From assembly GCF_040183065.1 (NCBI RefSeq), contig NC_091127.1, positions 26,075,891-26,139,890 of the forward strand: a stretch of DNA of 64,000 nt. The letters are read 5' to 3'. The position numbers were made by a program, and so were the translations under genes. Under the pieces are notes generated by a model that saw only the letters and a program-made list of their open reading frames with translations, was not told where the DNA came from and did not search any database. Position 1 is the stretch's first letter, and each line of letters opens with the position of its first letter. The DNA is from Periplaneta americana (Eukaryota; Arthropoda; Insecta; Blattodea; Blattidae). This document shows positions 22,984-34,931 of the stretch, one piece after another.

Positions 22984-24183
22984 TTTGGCATTGATTTTGT
23001 GATTGATTTTTTTAAATGTCATATTTCGTTCTTTTTGACCGTCGTATTTCATGATGTCTTGTAATATACCTGACAATAAGAAAGTTTTTTTTTCCCCCCC
23101 CTAAAATATTGAGATGTTTTAAACATTGAAATTAATAATGAATGCTATAGCCAGATGTAAGAGACGAAACAAAATATTTTCTACTCTTCATTTTTAATTT
23201 CCATACTCCCCACTATTGTACTAAGTTGTTTAATATGGAAATATGACATTAAATTATTGTGAATAAACCACAGTAAATGAAAAAAATCTCTTGCAGATTA
23301 TTCTGCCTTTCTTTAATCTAAACATTTTTTGTATAATTTTCTATTAATATTATTTTCTCCGCACTTCTGCTTCCCCAGTATTAAATCGATGATGTTCAGG
23401 TAAAGGAGGTTAAGTCACTTTTTTTGCAAGTTGAGTTTTATTCCCCAAGTGAAAACACAAGTTAAATTCTACAACTTGGTGTGCACAAAACAAAAGAATA
23501 GTACTGTCAGTGCATTTCGAAGTTGCGGCTCAAGGTCAAGCAATAGACTGGATTTTACACGTGTGCTTACCTCATTCCTGGATAATTCTCCTCAACTAGT
23601 CAGCTGGGATTACCAGTGCTTCAGTTCATAGTTTTCAGTTGAGTGACTCGTGCATTTGTACGTGACCTTGATCCAACAGTTGGAAATGCAATTACAATAG
23701 CATTTGATATGTTTTGTGTATAAAATTATTTATTCCAAAGTTTAATTTTCATTTATCTCTAAACTCATTTTTATGACTTAACTCCCTTTATCCAAACACC
23801 ATTGAAATGATCTTGATCTCTCCCCCACCCCAATTAAGTGATGGAAGTGCCAAAGAATGTTACATTACAGAAGCAACTTGGTTATTTACAAAATAATTAC
23901 AAATCTGTAACACCAGAAGTGTCATCATTTCAGTTTGTTAATTTTTGTATTCCTCTATCCACAAAATGTTGTAAAGATAAAAGTCTCACAATATATTTAA
24001 TTCAAAAGAATAAATACGCATTTTTTATTAGATTAAACATCCCTTTCAGTACCGTGGCTAATGAGAAAGACAGACTACGGCGTGAACCAGAGTCACATAA
24101 TTATCTCGATCTAGTCATGGCCATTGTAGCAATCGCCTAATATAAATACAAGTTCAAAATTCTAAAAAACAAAGGAATTGCTA
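22984..24183. other. Downstream of LSM7, no gene seen
   Basis: Possible distal 3'UTR of LSM7 then intergenic sequence. The ORFs here have no recognisable domain. Confidence 0.5.
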
Positions 24184-24185
24184 TA

Positions 24186-24847
24186 CAGTAGAACCTCTAT
24201 TATCCGTGGTAATGAAGGGGATTAACTGAACGGTTGATCGAAAAAATCGGATAATCCGTACCATGAAAGATTTAGTAATTTCCTTCGTGGTCTTGTATTT
24301 AATTCGCTAGGTAGTGGATCAGAAGTTCACTTATTTAAGTCTGGTTGTAAACGACGGGTTTTTAAGGAGCAAGGAAGCCATTTTTAATGACTGTCTCAGG
24401 AAAGTTAGGAATAAAGGAGGTCTCATGTTGTAGATTTACATTCTTTTTAACACTATATGCTCGTTTTTATTAAATCGCGCAGTTGTAACTCCATTCTCAT
24501 ATTCTGATGCAAAATAAGTCACAGTTTTTCTTTCTCAAACCATTCAATTATTTCATTTTTTTTCGATACTTAGCACAATACATTTTCTGTTAAAACCCGC
24601 GGAAGACATTTTATAGGCTATACAAATTATATTATAGAATGGCAATTCGAACAGACAATGCTGTATAATGATAAAGGCTTGTAATAACACTCTCTAGCAA
24701 AAAAATATGTAGAACCTACTAATATGATGTACAAAACAGTACTTCATATAAGTTATTTATTTCTGAAGAAAAAAAAAGATCGATAAATAGACAGTCGGAT
24801 AATCCGTCAATCGGTTAATAGGGTGACGGATAATCGGGGTTCTACTG
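24186..24847. mobile_element. pogo/Tigger-type element, non-autonomous (TA-flanked)
   Basis: The termini CAGTAGAACCTCTATTATCC and CGGGGTTCTACTG (inverted) are flanked by TA at 24184-24185 and 24848-24849. The TIR sequence is the well-known Tigger/pogo type. No transposase ORF remains in the 662 bases. Confidence 0.88.
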
Positions 24848-25174
24848 TATTAAACTCCTATTAAACGTGCATTTATATATAAACTTGTTCAATGTTAGAC
24901 ATGTTATGACTAAGAATGTGACATCATACCATAGCCTGTCTTTTTTGTTAGCTACATCTCAGTTACTTATTGACATTGATTCGATTTTATGTTGGAATAG
25001 GAAATTAAAAAAAAAAAAAAAAACACTTTCGTCATGAGCTCCATCCAGTGTTAAAGCATGATTATTACTGAGGATTACCTAGATACAATTACACAGGAAG
25101 CTTTAGTAATATGCTGATGCGTCCTTTTTGAACCCCATTAACTAACTTTAGTAATATTAATGTTGAGCATGTTA

Positions 25175-25528
25175 AGCTGCAGTTTGTTTATGGCGATCAT
25201 CGCCAGGTGCACATCGTTGGCGATTGTCACCTGGAATTGCTAGCAGTTAAAAATGAATGCGCACGGTTTCTTTACAGCAATGATCGCCAATGTAGATCAC
25301 TGGAGGTTGCTTTTGAAGCAAATTCAGGATGCACACCCGCCGCATACATGTTCAATAATCGATATTTAGAGAAGGCCATTTAGAAATATTGAATTGAGTT
25401 ATGGCAGCAAAACAAATGAGAACTGACAGTGATGTACGCTGATAAACCACTTCCTGACGATCATCGCCAGCGTTTATAATCGCCGGTGATGTGCATCCAG
25501 TGATGATCGCTGTAAACAAACTGTAGCT
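25175..25528. mobile_element. MITE with about 60-bp TIRs and TTA TSD (Harbinger-like)
   Basis: Left terminus AGCTGCAGTTTGTTTATGGC and right terminus, complement AGCTACAGTTTGTTTACAGC, extend as imperfect inverted repeats through a GCGATCATC core. TTA precedes (25172-25174) and follows (25529-25531). A 3-base TTA TSD is the PIF/Harbinger habit. GCGATCATCGCC-type palindromes recur inside. Confidence 0.8.
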
Positions 25529-25531
25529 TTA

Positions 25532-26991
25532 ATGTTTGATATTTGTAACCATTCAACATAAAGTAATTCCTGCCCCAGACAATTTGCTAATATCACAGAC
25601 ATGGCAGCATCAGATACGGAATGAACGAAAATAAATATTCCATTGATTCCTTTGAATAAAATACTTAAATGTAAGAACGGATAAATACAGTAATTACAAA
25701 TTTTTAATGAAACTCAGGTGAGATAACAGAAAACTTACACGTCATGTTGTAACTTTTATGGAATTGTGTCAATTGTTGAATTGTTCCACTCCTGTTTGAC
25801 ATTTGGTGATCTCTTATTTAGTCTTCCGTGATTTCTTCTTCGTTTTTACACTCCTTCAGCTTCATAACCTATTAGGGAAAAGTACACTTTACTGACAAGT
25901 CTCACAAAACTTCTCCTTTAGTGAAACAGAACTAGACTAGGCCACCAATGCAGAAACAATAATATAACATTCCTACGAGACCTGGGTGGGACATATTAGA
26001 ATATATGGTAAGATACCTTCATATGGCTGACTGCTGTGTTACTCTCTCAGTCTCCATTTTTTCTCAGTCTGGTACACCATCTGTCTCCAACTCTTGCTCA
26101 CTCATCAATGGTTGTCTTCACATTCCCACTCCATGATTTACATCTGTTCCTTTTTCTTTTTCCTAGATTTCTTCATTTGGACCTATACAGTGCTTTCAAT
26201 GATCGTGTTTCTTTAATTACCACTGATTCATAGAACAGAGTTGTGAGGGGAATATAAAATGGGCAAAGAAAGGGAAGGGATGGAGAAAGAGTCATGAAAC
26301 TAAATTGGAAATAAATGGTGGTCATGAGTACTTGCGTCGAAGGATTGCTGTAACTTCGGTCCAGTACTAGGGTGTTATTCCAGAAAGTCTACCAACAAAT
26401 TGTTGAGTAGAGTTTAGTCGCGTCTATATTTTTTAAACTATACAACATATTCCAATGAAGTAAATGGCAATCGAGAGATGAAGGATCAATGTATTCAACG
26501 TGCCACTGATTTGCAGCAGGTGAAATCATTTAGCAATATGTGGGAGAAGGGAAGTTTAAGCACGAAATGGTAGATCATATAGCAATAGAGGCAGTGTAAC
26601 TCGAGAATGCGAAGCGATAGAACATTCCCAATAGTGTCAAATGATTCGTAATGAACCAGGCAACAATTAGCAGTCGACAAGTTAAATTGGAAAAATTCGT
26701 GAGTGAAGGTAAGTAAAGCGAGAAAATTCACAGTGTCGAGACATGCATTGCAAATGGGAGCAGATTATAAGCAGTGGATTGCAGATGATAAAGCATGATG
26801 GTTACTGTAGCAACTGACATGTTTACTCTCAATGCATACAAGCATAGTGAAGATATGCTGGGTTTTCAGGGTATCTGGAAAGAAGAGATGATGTTAGTCA
26901 CAGCTGTCATTTACCTTACCTTAACTACAATTCTATCAGCATAAAACTTGTGGTGTCCCTTTTTTTTTTGGGAGGGGATAAAAATTGTATC
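25532..26991. other. Intergenic, no gene seen
   Basis: No supported coding region, RNA or bounded repeat recognised. Confidence 0.5.
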
Positions 26992-27004
26992 TTACTTTAC
27001 CTTA

Positions 27005-27375
27005 TGATGAAGGATGGAGGGAACAGAGAAAAATTCTCTCTGGCACTGGGACTCGAACCCAGGTTTTCAGCTCTAAATGCTGATGCTTTATGTACTAAGC
27101 CACACTGGATTCCAGTTCCGATGCCGGGTCGAATTCTCTCAGTTTTCCATTTGGTGGCCTACCCTCGTACTGTGTCACAATGTCCAACACTATGTACAGA
27201 GGTGCACTCATTATGAGTGACTAAGTGGCCGGGATCCGACAGGATGAGCGCCGTCTTGAATCACTAAGTGATTACTTACGCTTATCATATTATTATGATG
27301 TACCGAAGTACCTTCATCATATAGTAATGCAGAATTCCTGCATGGAAATATATGAACTTCGGTACATCATAATAA
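27005..27375 (-). mobile_element. SINE family A, long copy with 5' hairpin and 3' tRNA-like end, 13-bp TSD
   Basis: Flanks ttactttacctta at 26992-27004 and 27376-27388 are an exact TSD. Read on the minus strand, the element starts with a hairpin (21-base perfect arms 27356-27376 and 27289-27309, ATTATTATGATGTACCGAAG type), continues through about 170 bases of body and ends with a tRNA-like unit (about 27110-27035) that has the A-box TGGCTTAGTACATAAAGC and B-box GGTTCGAGTCC. The same tRNA-like end occurs alone at 7166-7277. Confidence 0.85.
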
Positions 27376-27963
27376 TTACTTTACCTTAACTTACAGTAGA
27401 ATCTCTAAGTGACGATCCTCTTCTTAGATGCGTGCCCTGCATCTTGTAAAAAATTTCCTAGGAATGTAGTGAAATTCTCTGAGTGGAAGTTTCAACAGAA
27501 ATATCTGTCTTTCAATTCATCTAGCAGGTGGGTATCGCTCACATACATTGTCTTTCAATTTGCTCCATAAAGAGAAACTCCAAGACTTTATATCTTAGGT
27601 GTTGAGGCTATCTCTATCATTGACTAAATAATATTCATTGTGAAGTTTTAAGCACGCATAGTAGCATTCTCTTGTATGAAATAGCTGCTCGTTTTGTCTT
27701 TACTGTCAATGCACTGAAGAGTGGAGTCAATTTTTTTTATCAAAATATCGTGCAGAATTAACTGTCAATTAGCTAAACACAAACATGATTATTCTACTTG
27801 TACTGGTCACGCTGAACTGTAGGGTGAACTGAAATTGTAACTCATAAATTTACTTATTGTCATGGGCTTGATATGTTTTCCATACAATTTTCGATGAAAC
27901 GAGCATTGAGGGACTTCCGCCGATTTTAGCAAGACTTCTGACTTCTGTTGCATTCAAATAATT

Positions 27964-28984
27964 GTTGTTATTGTTGTTTTCTAATGCCAGGCATTTGACA
28001 AAGTCATTTAACCTCTTGCACTCCAATATTTTTCAAAGATATTGTCATGGTTAGCCACTGACGCACAGATTTTGAGGTGTTCTGAATCCATTTCTTGATT
28101 TGAGTTGCACAATGGACAGTTAGGAGACTGATACATTCCAATTCTATGCAGATGCTTGGCCAAACAGTCATGGCCTGTTGCCAATCTAAATGCAGCTACA
28201 GACGATTTGCGTGGTAAATCGGGAATCAACTGTGGATTATGATGCAAAGAGTTCCATTTTTTCCCTTGAGATTGTGTTATCAAATTTTGTTTGTTGAAGT
28301 CTAAGTATGTAGATTTAATAAATCTTTTCACAGAGTAAAACGTAGATTTAGTAACAGGTCTGTAAGTAGCAGTGCTGCCCTTCTTTGCTAAAGCATCCGC
28401 ATTCTCGTTTTCCAGGATTCCACAATGGGATGGTATCCATTGGAATACAATTATTTTATTGAGTGTTATTAGTTGAGAGAGCATTTTATTTATTTCTGCT
28501 ATTTGAGATGAAGGTGTGTGTCTAGAGACTATTGATAGAATAGCTGCTTTGGAGTTTGACAATATAACTGCATTTTTAAATTTATTGATGTGGCAGAGAA
28601 GATTCCTGAGACTTTCACTTATTGCAGTGATTTCTCCATCAAAACTTGTTGTTCCATATCCGAGAGATCTATAAAGTGAGAAGAGACAGCACGTAACACC
28701 TGCACCTGCACCTTGTTCCCTGGAGATCAAGGATCCATCGGTGTATAAATGAAGCCAATTTTGTGGAGGGTACCTAATATTAATTGTCTCTAAAGACAAT
28801 TGTTTCATTATTTCAGTGTTTACTTCTGATTTCAGTATTTCTTCTGTTAAATTTAGATTATACTCTAGCCTATATTTAATAGTGTTAAAGGTTTTGATTT
28901 AATTTGTAAGTTTTCTTTTAAATTCGGGACGATGATTTTTTGTTTTAATTCTTGAACCATGGATATGAAACTTTGAGTTTTTAA
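27964..28984 (-). mobile_element. 5'-truncated LINE carrying RNase H, 10-bp TSD
   Basis: Flanks tcaaataatt at 27954-27963 and 28985-28994 mark the insertion. The minus strand carries the 3' portion of a non-LTR retrotransposon ending in a (CAA)n-like tail. The same family occurs truncated at 42762-43250 and, more diverged, at 60405-60667. Confidence 0.88.
28008..28808 (-). pseudogene. LINE RNase H domain and Cys/His C-terminus
   Basis: A 266-residue open stretch. The RNase H fold is recognisable: LYTDGS (first catalytic Asp), DGEITAI (Glu), then SNSKAA where the third catalytic Asp is replaced by Asn, the QWIPSHCG strand, and NENADALAKKG with the last Asp. After it come the conserved HDCLAKHLHRIG and the CCHC-like CPLC..H...C motif. 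The start is the truncation boundary, not a real initiation site, and upstream RT is absent. The D-to-N change suggests an inactive enzyme. Confidence 0.85.
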
Positions 28985-29059
28985 TCAAATAATTATAAAA
29001 TACGATAATTTGGTCCAAGGAGCATCCGTTTTTGGTGCAAAGATAATTTCGTTTATAAA

Positions 29060-29743
29060 CGGAGACATACTAGTATAGTAGATATTCGAACTTTCAGGGG
29101 TGCAGACTGTAATTCTGACCATTATTTGGTGATTGGAGAATTAAGAGAAAGATTATCAGTAGCCAAGCGAGTAGAGCAACAAGTTAATATTACTAAATTC
29201 AATATTTTGAAATTAAAGGACGAGGAAGCTAAGCAAAATTATCAGGTCGAAATTTCGAATAGGTTTGCCACTTTAGAAAGTTCCGACGAAGTTGAGAAAG
29301 AATTAGATGTTAATAGCGTGTGGGAAAATATCAGAGATAGTATCAAAATTGCAGCTGAGCAGAGCATAGGTTATTATGAAACTAAGAAAAAGAAACCGTG
29401 GTTTGATGAAGATTATTGCATGGTAGTAGAAAGAAGGAAACAGGCAAAATTGAAATTCTTACAGGATCCAGTCGAGGAGAAGAGAGATAATTATTTCAAT
29501 GAAAGACGGGAAGCAAGTCGTACACTTAGGAATAAAAAGAGAGGTTACTTGAAGGAAAAACTGAATGAGGTAGAAACAAATAGTAAGAATAAAAACATTC
29601 GAGATTTATATAAGGGTATAAAGGAATTTAAGAACGGATATCAGCCAAGGGTAAACGTGATCAAGGATGAGAATGGTGACTTGCTTGCAGACTCTCCATC
29701 AATCCTAAACAGATGGAAAAACTATTTTGCACACGCAGAATAA
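29060..29743 (+). pseudogene. LINE endonuclease end and linker
   Basis: The open frame extends upstream of the first ATG at 29126 without a stop to about 29040 and carries the DCNSDHYLV motif that closes the APE-type endonuclease fold, then a highly charged linker (KKKKPWFDEDYC, then a Lys/Arg/Glu-rich helix). It runs into a stop just past the deletion junction. Confidence 0.8.
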
Positions 29744-30282
29744 ATATGGGAAATGCGTGTTATTATTCGGTTGAGAAGCTCTTATCATCCAGTCTGCTGT
29801 CCAAAAATCTGAAAGTTAGAATTTATAAAACAGTTATATTACCGGTTCTTCTGTATGGTTGTGAAACTTGGACTCTCACTCTGAGAGAGGAACATAGGTT
29901 CAGGGTGTTTGAGAATAAGGTGCTTAGGAAAATATTTGGGGCTAAGCGGGATGAAGTTACAGGAGAATGGAGAAAGTTACACAACACAGAACTGCACGCA
30001 TTGTATTCTTCACCTGACATAATTAGGAACATTAAATCCAGACGTTTGAGATGGGCAGGGCATGTAGCACATATGGGCGAATCCAGAAATGCATATAGAG
30101 TGTTAGTTGGGAGACCGGAGGGAAAAAGACCTTTAGGGAGGCCGAGACGTAGATGGGAGGATAATATTAAAATGGATTTGAGGGAGGTGGGGTATGATGA
30201 TAGAGACTGGATTAATCTTGCTGAGGATAGGGACCGCTGGCGGGCTTATGTGAGGGCGGCAATGAACCTTCGGGTTCCTTAA
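29732..30282 (+). pseudogene. LINE RT C-terminal region
   Basis: Begins in the middle of the protein (RRINMGNACYY) and reads through LPVLLYGCETWTLT, NKVLRKIFGAKRDE, RRLRWAGHVAHMG and GRPRRRWEDNIKMDL to the stop at 30282. These are standard C-terminal motifs of a LINE protein. No RT active site is present. Confidence 0.85.
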
Positions 30283-30391
30283 AAGCCATTTGTAAGTAAG
30301 TAAGTGTTTCTTAATTGAAATTAACCTAAGCGGGTCGGTGTCTATTCCAAAATCGGCGGAAGTCCCTCAACGCTCGTTTAACCCAATTTTC

Positions 30392-32827
30392 TTTTATATT
30401 ACTACAGTGCGTACTTCAAATACTATTATAAATAAAAATTTTTCGTTCTACAGTATGTGTGTTCACTTTTTGCTAACAACATAAAAATACAAATAGGTAG
30501 AAACCAGGACTAAATACGACATTAAATATGCCCACATAATAAGTACAATGTGTACTACACTCTATGTAAGGTCTACGAAGACAGGGAAGTATAACTTATG
30601 TTAAAAAAATATAACGGATAATAATAAAAATCCTTCATCTTTTGTTCAGAAACACAATGCTTGGACAACTTATCATTTAACTCTATTTTGGACAACATGT
30701 TTAAGGGAATTAATTCCATTATCAATAATAAAATATTTCCAATAATACACAAATGAAAGTTTACAGATTAAACAGGATCACAGTTAAATAAAATTACGTG
30801 GTACACAAAGTGCAGATTTTATTATTATGATACAAAAATCTTTGGTATGTGTACAATAAAATATCTTAGTTTTATAATACGTTACAATAAAAAAAGACAA
30901 CGTTGGTAGGCGTACTGATGAGAAACTTTTATACATTCAACATTCTGTCCAGAGTAATCATACACACAAATTAATATCATTATCATAGGCTAGACTATAT
31001 TTTATTAACAAGGTTCTTATAACGTGACTGTTTGATTCTATGCAGTAGCTGAAGCAGGGTTTGGAAGATGAACAGAATTAAATTTCGGTTCAAATTTTAA
31101 TGATGCATTATTTAAAAATAATCGCTTCTACCTGTAGGACGTAATATTTCCTTCTCTTATTAGGGTAACAAACAGTTTGAAACATTTGTTTCTCTGAGAA
31201 TTGTCGAAAGTACAGTTAAGGAGAATTATTACAATGTATAGGATATAAAAAAATTTGGTTACCGAAATCCTTCCATTGAATTGTAGCAAATGATTATCTT
31301 TCCAAGGCCATACTTACCTACGAACAATATTTCACCTGTTTGTTTATTGTAATATTTAATTGTCTTGGCATGAAAAAAATTACAATGGTTTTCTGAAATA
31401 TTTAATGGAACAATGAATGATTCATAACAATATCTTAAAAATTAACCTTCCAGTGTCTTCCAGATTTAAAATAAGCTGTAATGACAAAGTAACATGTATA
31501 AATGGAGATTGTCAATGGCACTTCACTTCAAAAGTAATTATGAGAGATTTTGAAAATTCACAGCTGTTCTTATATATAATGTCTACATTGAATTCATAAG
31601 CAAAAGAGTGACGGATTATAATTCTACATTTGCAGGGAGTCAAAGCTGCCCACATCTTTCATTTGCCTTCTTTTCTTTGTATACAGTATATACTTTTTAC
31701 AAAACTACACAAATTGAAAATTTTGTCTGTGCTCATTTGATAATACATGTGCTAAACCCATCACGGGTGACTTACAGTATTTAAACATCCATTACCTCTG
31801 AGTTTAGTTGATTATATCCAACAATCATCTTGTTTTGTGGACATTAAATTCATTACAATTTATGCACCATTATAACCTACAACTTTCAAGCTATTTTCGA
31901 TATATACAATTACCTTTATACAAGCTCTAATCAATTGATTATGTTTCACATGAGGCATAATTTCAGAGGCCAGACTGCAAGTCAGCTGAATAATACATAT
32001 CAAGAAGTTCGTTCATACATTCAGTAAAACCTGCTCAAAGAACACCTACATTATTGGAACATTCTGTTTCATCTGTGATTACATTCATGAAACTGACTGG
32101 AAAGAGAGTAATTCTTGTAACATTCAATATGCAGCATCTTTCTATATTTATTACATTGCTTCTATTAGATCAACGTACAAAAAACAAATACAAGTTAAAG
32201 GCATCTGAAAAGATAAATTTCTCATAAAACGAATATCTTGAGAATTCCTTTCTCATTTTCTAAAACAGCTTAGAAACAAACTCTTAACAATCCTTAATTT
32301 GACTGAAATTGCACATAAAGAATCAATTTAACTTTTAACTTATGGTGTAAAAACAATGGTCTATACATATCCCCGTGAATTGCTGTACAATTATGAATTA
32401 TATCAAGGTAATGCAATGATACCGGTTTTCTGTCATATTCTCATTGCTTTTAAAGCAGGTTTTACTGCAGAGCCCGAACTTAATTTGTAAACCACGTGCA
32501 TCATCTTGTAACTTACTTGAAAGAAAATAACCTCTTATTCTGCTAACCTGACAACTCTCATATTTGCAGTTAACACGAATTTCTATAACCGAATTTTCAG
32601 TTAAGCAGCAAGAGAATGACAAGATATCAGATTCCAAACCATATTTGACAAAATAATATGATGATTGTCTTTCAGCCATTGTTGTACACATGAGCTTTGA
32701 ATATACTGAGTGTGAGGAAGATTTATGCAGTAATTTTTGGACGTAATTCTTCGGCCCAGAAGGAAGAGAAATTTTTTATTCATATATTACCCATGTTGAA
32801 AATAGCTATCCAATTTAGAATATACTA
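30392..32827. other. AT-rich intergenic stretch, no gene seen
   Basis: No supported gene, RNA or bounded repeat. The open frames at 31417-31599 and 32398-32783 have no recognisable features. Confidence 0.5.
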
Positions 32828-33008
32828 ACAGTCTAGTATATACAGTCACGAAGCTCAATATGTAGGGAATATGCATCCATAGATAGTTACTAACCACTAG
32901 GATTGCTACTATCGCCTCATCACAGACACTGCAAAATAGTACCGGCACAGTCTATTGTTCCTAGTACCCTCAACAACTCAAGCTTCGTGACTGTGTATAC
33001 TAGACTGT
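32828..33008. mobile_element. Short mariner-like MITE, 28-bp TIRs
   Basis: 32828-32855 and 32981-33008 are inverted with one mismatch; the core is CAGTCACGAAGCT. The inner CAGTCACGAAGCTCAA...CGTGACTG could itself be the element, sitting in a TA-rich palindrome. No ORF. Confidence 0.8.
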
Positions 33009-33322
33009 AATGTAATGGAGAAGATCAATAATAAGTAACAATATTCCTTCACTATTTTCTCATTAATTTGACTGTTTTAGCGTTAATTCAACTGTAATAG
33101 GTTATCATATAAATTTCTTTCTATAATAGTGGGAGGCATTTTTAGATGCCGATACTGTTCTAAAATATGTCACTGACTGGGGGAAAGAATTAATATTACC
33201 ATTATTGTTCTTTTGATTGTATTACCTCAAATATTTAAGTCATGCTTCACTACTGGTCAGATTGAATGAAAAATTGTAACAAAAATTTAAATTATTAAAT
33301 TATCATAAAGTTACAAAGGTTT

Positions 33323-34082
33323 TGCAGTGTAGGCTTTCACGGCTGGAGTCTATAGATCTAGATTCATTTTCCAGGCTGAGAGGCCGTGGTCTATTGGTTG
33401 GTTTTATACCAGACGTTTCGTCTGCAACTGCGGCAGACATCTTCAGTGGAGTGGTATCCGAGGTCGCAAGACTCTTCTCGGCGTACCTGAGGCAACTGAT
33501 CCTGTGGCTGATTGTGCGGGCGTATTTATAGTGTGGCTCGCGGGCCGAGGCCTGTTGTCGCTGCGGTCCGCGCCACTTTGTTCGCTGCTCCCGTTCTGGG
33601 TTCCGTCCTTTTGTTGTAGTGGCTTCTTATCTGTTCTGTTTAGGACCGGGTACCAACAAGGACACGGACATCTTGAGCACGACGACGCACTTCTTCCCCC
33701 GTCTACATAGAGAAGCGATCGAAATATATAAACATAACAACAACTTTAATCGCAAGGAAGAAGGCGTAAAGCTAAACAAGTGTTGGTACCCTGTCCTAAA
33801 CAGAACAGATAAGAAGCCACTACAACAAACGGACGGAACCCAGAACGGGAGCAGCGAACAAAGCGGCGCGGACCGCAGCGACAACAGGCCTCGGCCCGCG
33901 AGCCGCACTATAAATACGCCCGCACAACCAGCCACAGGATCAGTTGCCTCAGGTACGCCGAGAAGAGTCTTGCGACCTCGGATACCACTCCACTGAAGAT
34001 GTCTGCCGCAGTTGCAGACGAAACGTCTGGTATAAAACCAACCAATAGACCACGGCTCTCAGCCCGGAAAATGAATCTAGAT
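33323..34082. mobile_element. Palindromic Penelope-like element, imperfect 12-bp TSD
   Basis: Two arms of about 300 bases (about 33353-33655 and 33785-34085) are inverted copies, GC-richer than the surroundings. Between them the plus strand reads FFPRLHREAIEIYKHNNNFN and KLNKCWYPVL, the C-terminal end of a PLE protein. Flanks ttacaaaggttt (33311-33322) and ttacaaaagttt (34083-34094) differ at one base. Each arm carries a hammerhead-like motif. Confidence 0.8.
33981..34035 (+). ncRNA. Hammerhead-like motif in PLE arm (mirror copy at 33405-33460, minus)
   Basis: CTGAAGA (33993-33999) matches the CUGANGA core. After one extra T, GTCTGC and GCAGAC (34001-34019) form helix II, directly followed by GAAAC (34020-34024) and GTC (34025-34027), with a minimal palindromic ACGT helix III. 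TGG after GTC can pair with CCA before CTGA. The extra base after the core is the weak point. PLEs are known to carry minimal hammerheads in their terminal repeats. Confidence 0.5.
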
Positions 34083-34094
34083 TTACAAAAGTTT

Positions 34095-34849
34095 ATTGTA
34101 CCATAACTTAAAAATAGGTATTGTAGTCATTTAATGCCACTTAAAATAAATGCACTGAATATCCTTCCACTCTTCATGTGGACAGTCAGGCTTTTTAGTG
34201 AACTTTCTAAAATCTGTTGTCAATACCTTCCCAGAATATTCCTTCCTTTTTTTATCCACGTAGGCTATATAACATGTACACATGGCATCAGTAATTCCTT
34301 TAATCTTCAACAGGACTATATATCTACCATGTAAAACAATTTTTGATGATGCATCAATGCAGTTCACAGTATTTCACAAACTAGTACGTTCACCATCTGC
34401 AAGTTGAAACATTTAAAATATTTTCTCGAAGGCCAACACAGATTAGGCTATCTAGGCCTCCACATCCATAAGCAGATTGAGGTACCCCTTAAAGAGAAGG
34501 GTGAAACTCTCTCTCAGTCCTTAAACATAACCACCAGCTCTTCATTATGTCCTCTGCTAACAAGTTTCAATGATGCATTAAGGAATATATTTATATATTA
34601 TAAATAACATGAACATGCACAAGCTCTTCTTGCTATGTATTCAATACACTCTGCAAGCATTGCAAATGACCGGGAACTGTTTGATGTACATAAGCACACT
34701 TAGGGCAGGAATTTGTTTTGTTTGAATAACAGCGTGCATAGAGGCCTTTAACACATAAAATTGCTATGTACATTTGTGGAATTGATGATCTGCACCTGAA
34801 AGGGTATGATTAATGATGGCACATTGAAAAAATAAAAATCTGACTGTCT

Positions 34850-34853
<4 letters not shown>
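34095..34853. other. Intergenic, no gene seen
   Basis: No supported feature before the (TA)n tract. Confidence 0.5.

Positions 34854-34886
<33 letters not shown>
34854..34886. repeat. (TA)n microsatellite
   Basis: Uninterrupted TA dinucleotides. Confidence 0.95.
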
Positions 34887-34889
<3 letters not shown>

Positions 34890-34931
34890 GCAGAAATGCT
34901 CCAACAAGAACTCTTACCAATGATAAAAATA

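Larger units (their letters stand above)
29000..30303 (+). mobile_element. Internally deleted LINE with (TAAG)n tail
   Basis: The left part (29040-29735) encodes the end of an APE-like endonuclease (VDIRTFRGADCNSDHYLV) and the linker to RT, up to ILNRWKNYFA. The sequence then jumps, near 29732, directly to the RT C-terminal region (RRINMGNACYYSVEKLL onward). The whole RT catalytic core is therefore missing. The C-terminal ORF ends at 30282, followed by AAAAGCCATTTG and (TAAG)n. A short copy of the same 3' end is at 58571-58877. Confidence 0.85.
27893..30383. mobile_element. 2.5-kb TIR element containing two LINE fragments, 8-bp TSD caattttc
   Basis: The left terminus GATGAAACGAGCATTGAGGG and the right terminus, complement GGTTAAACGAGCGTTGAGGG, are the same TIR family as 247-1147. 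Flanks caattttc at 27885-27892 and 30384-30391 are an exact TSD. Almost the whole interior is occupied by LINE sequence: a 5'-truncated LINE with its own TSD (27964-28984) and an internally deleted LINE (about 29000-30303). Confidence 0.85.

Noticed and set aside
33322-33996. ORFs in the GC-rich palindrome
   Set aside because: They arise on both strands from mirrored PLE terminal sequence; only the short PLE C-terminal peptide in the middle is meaningful.
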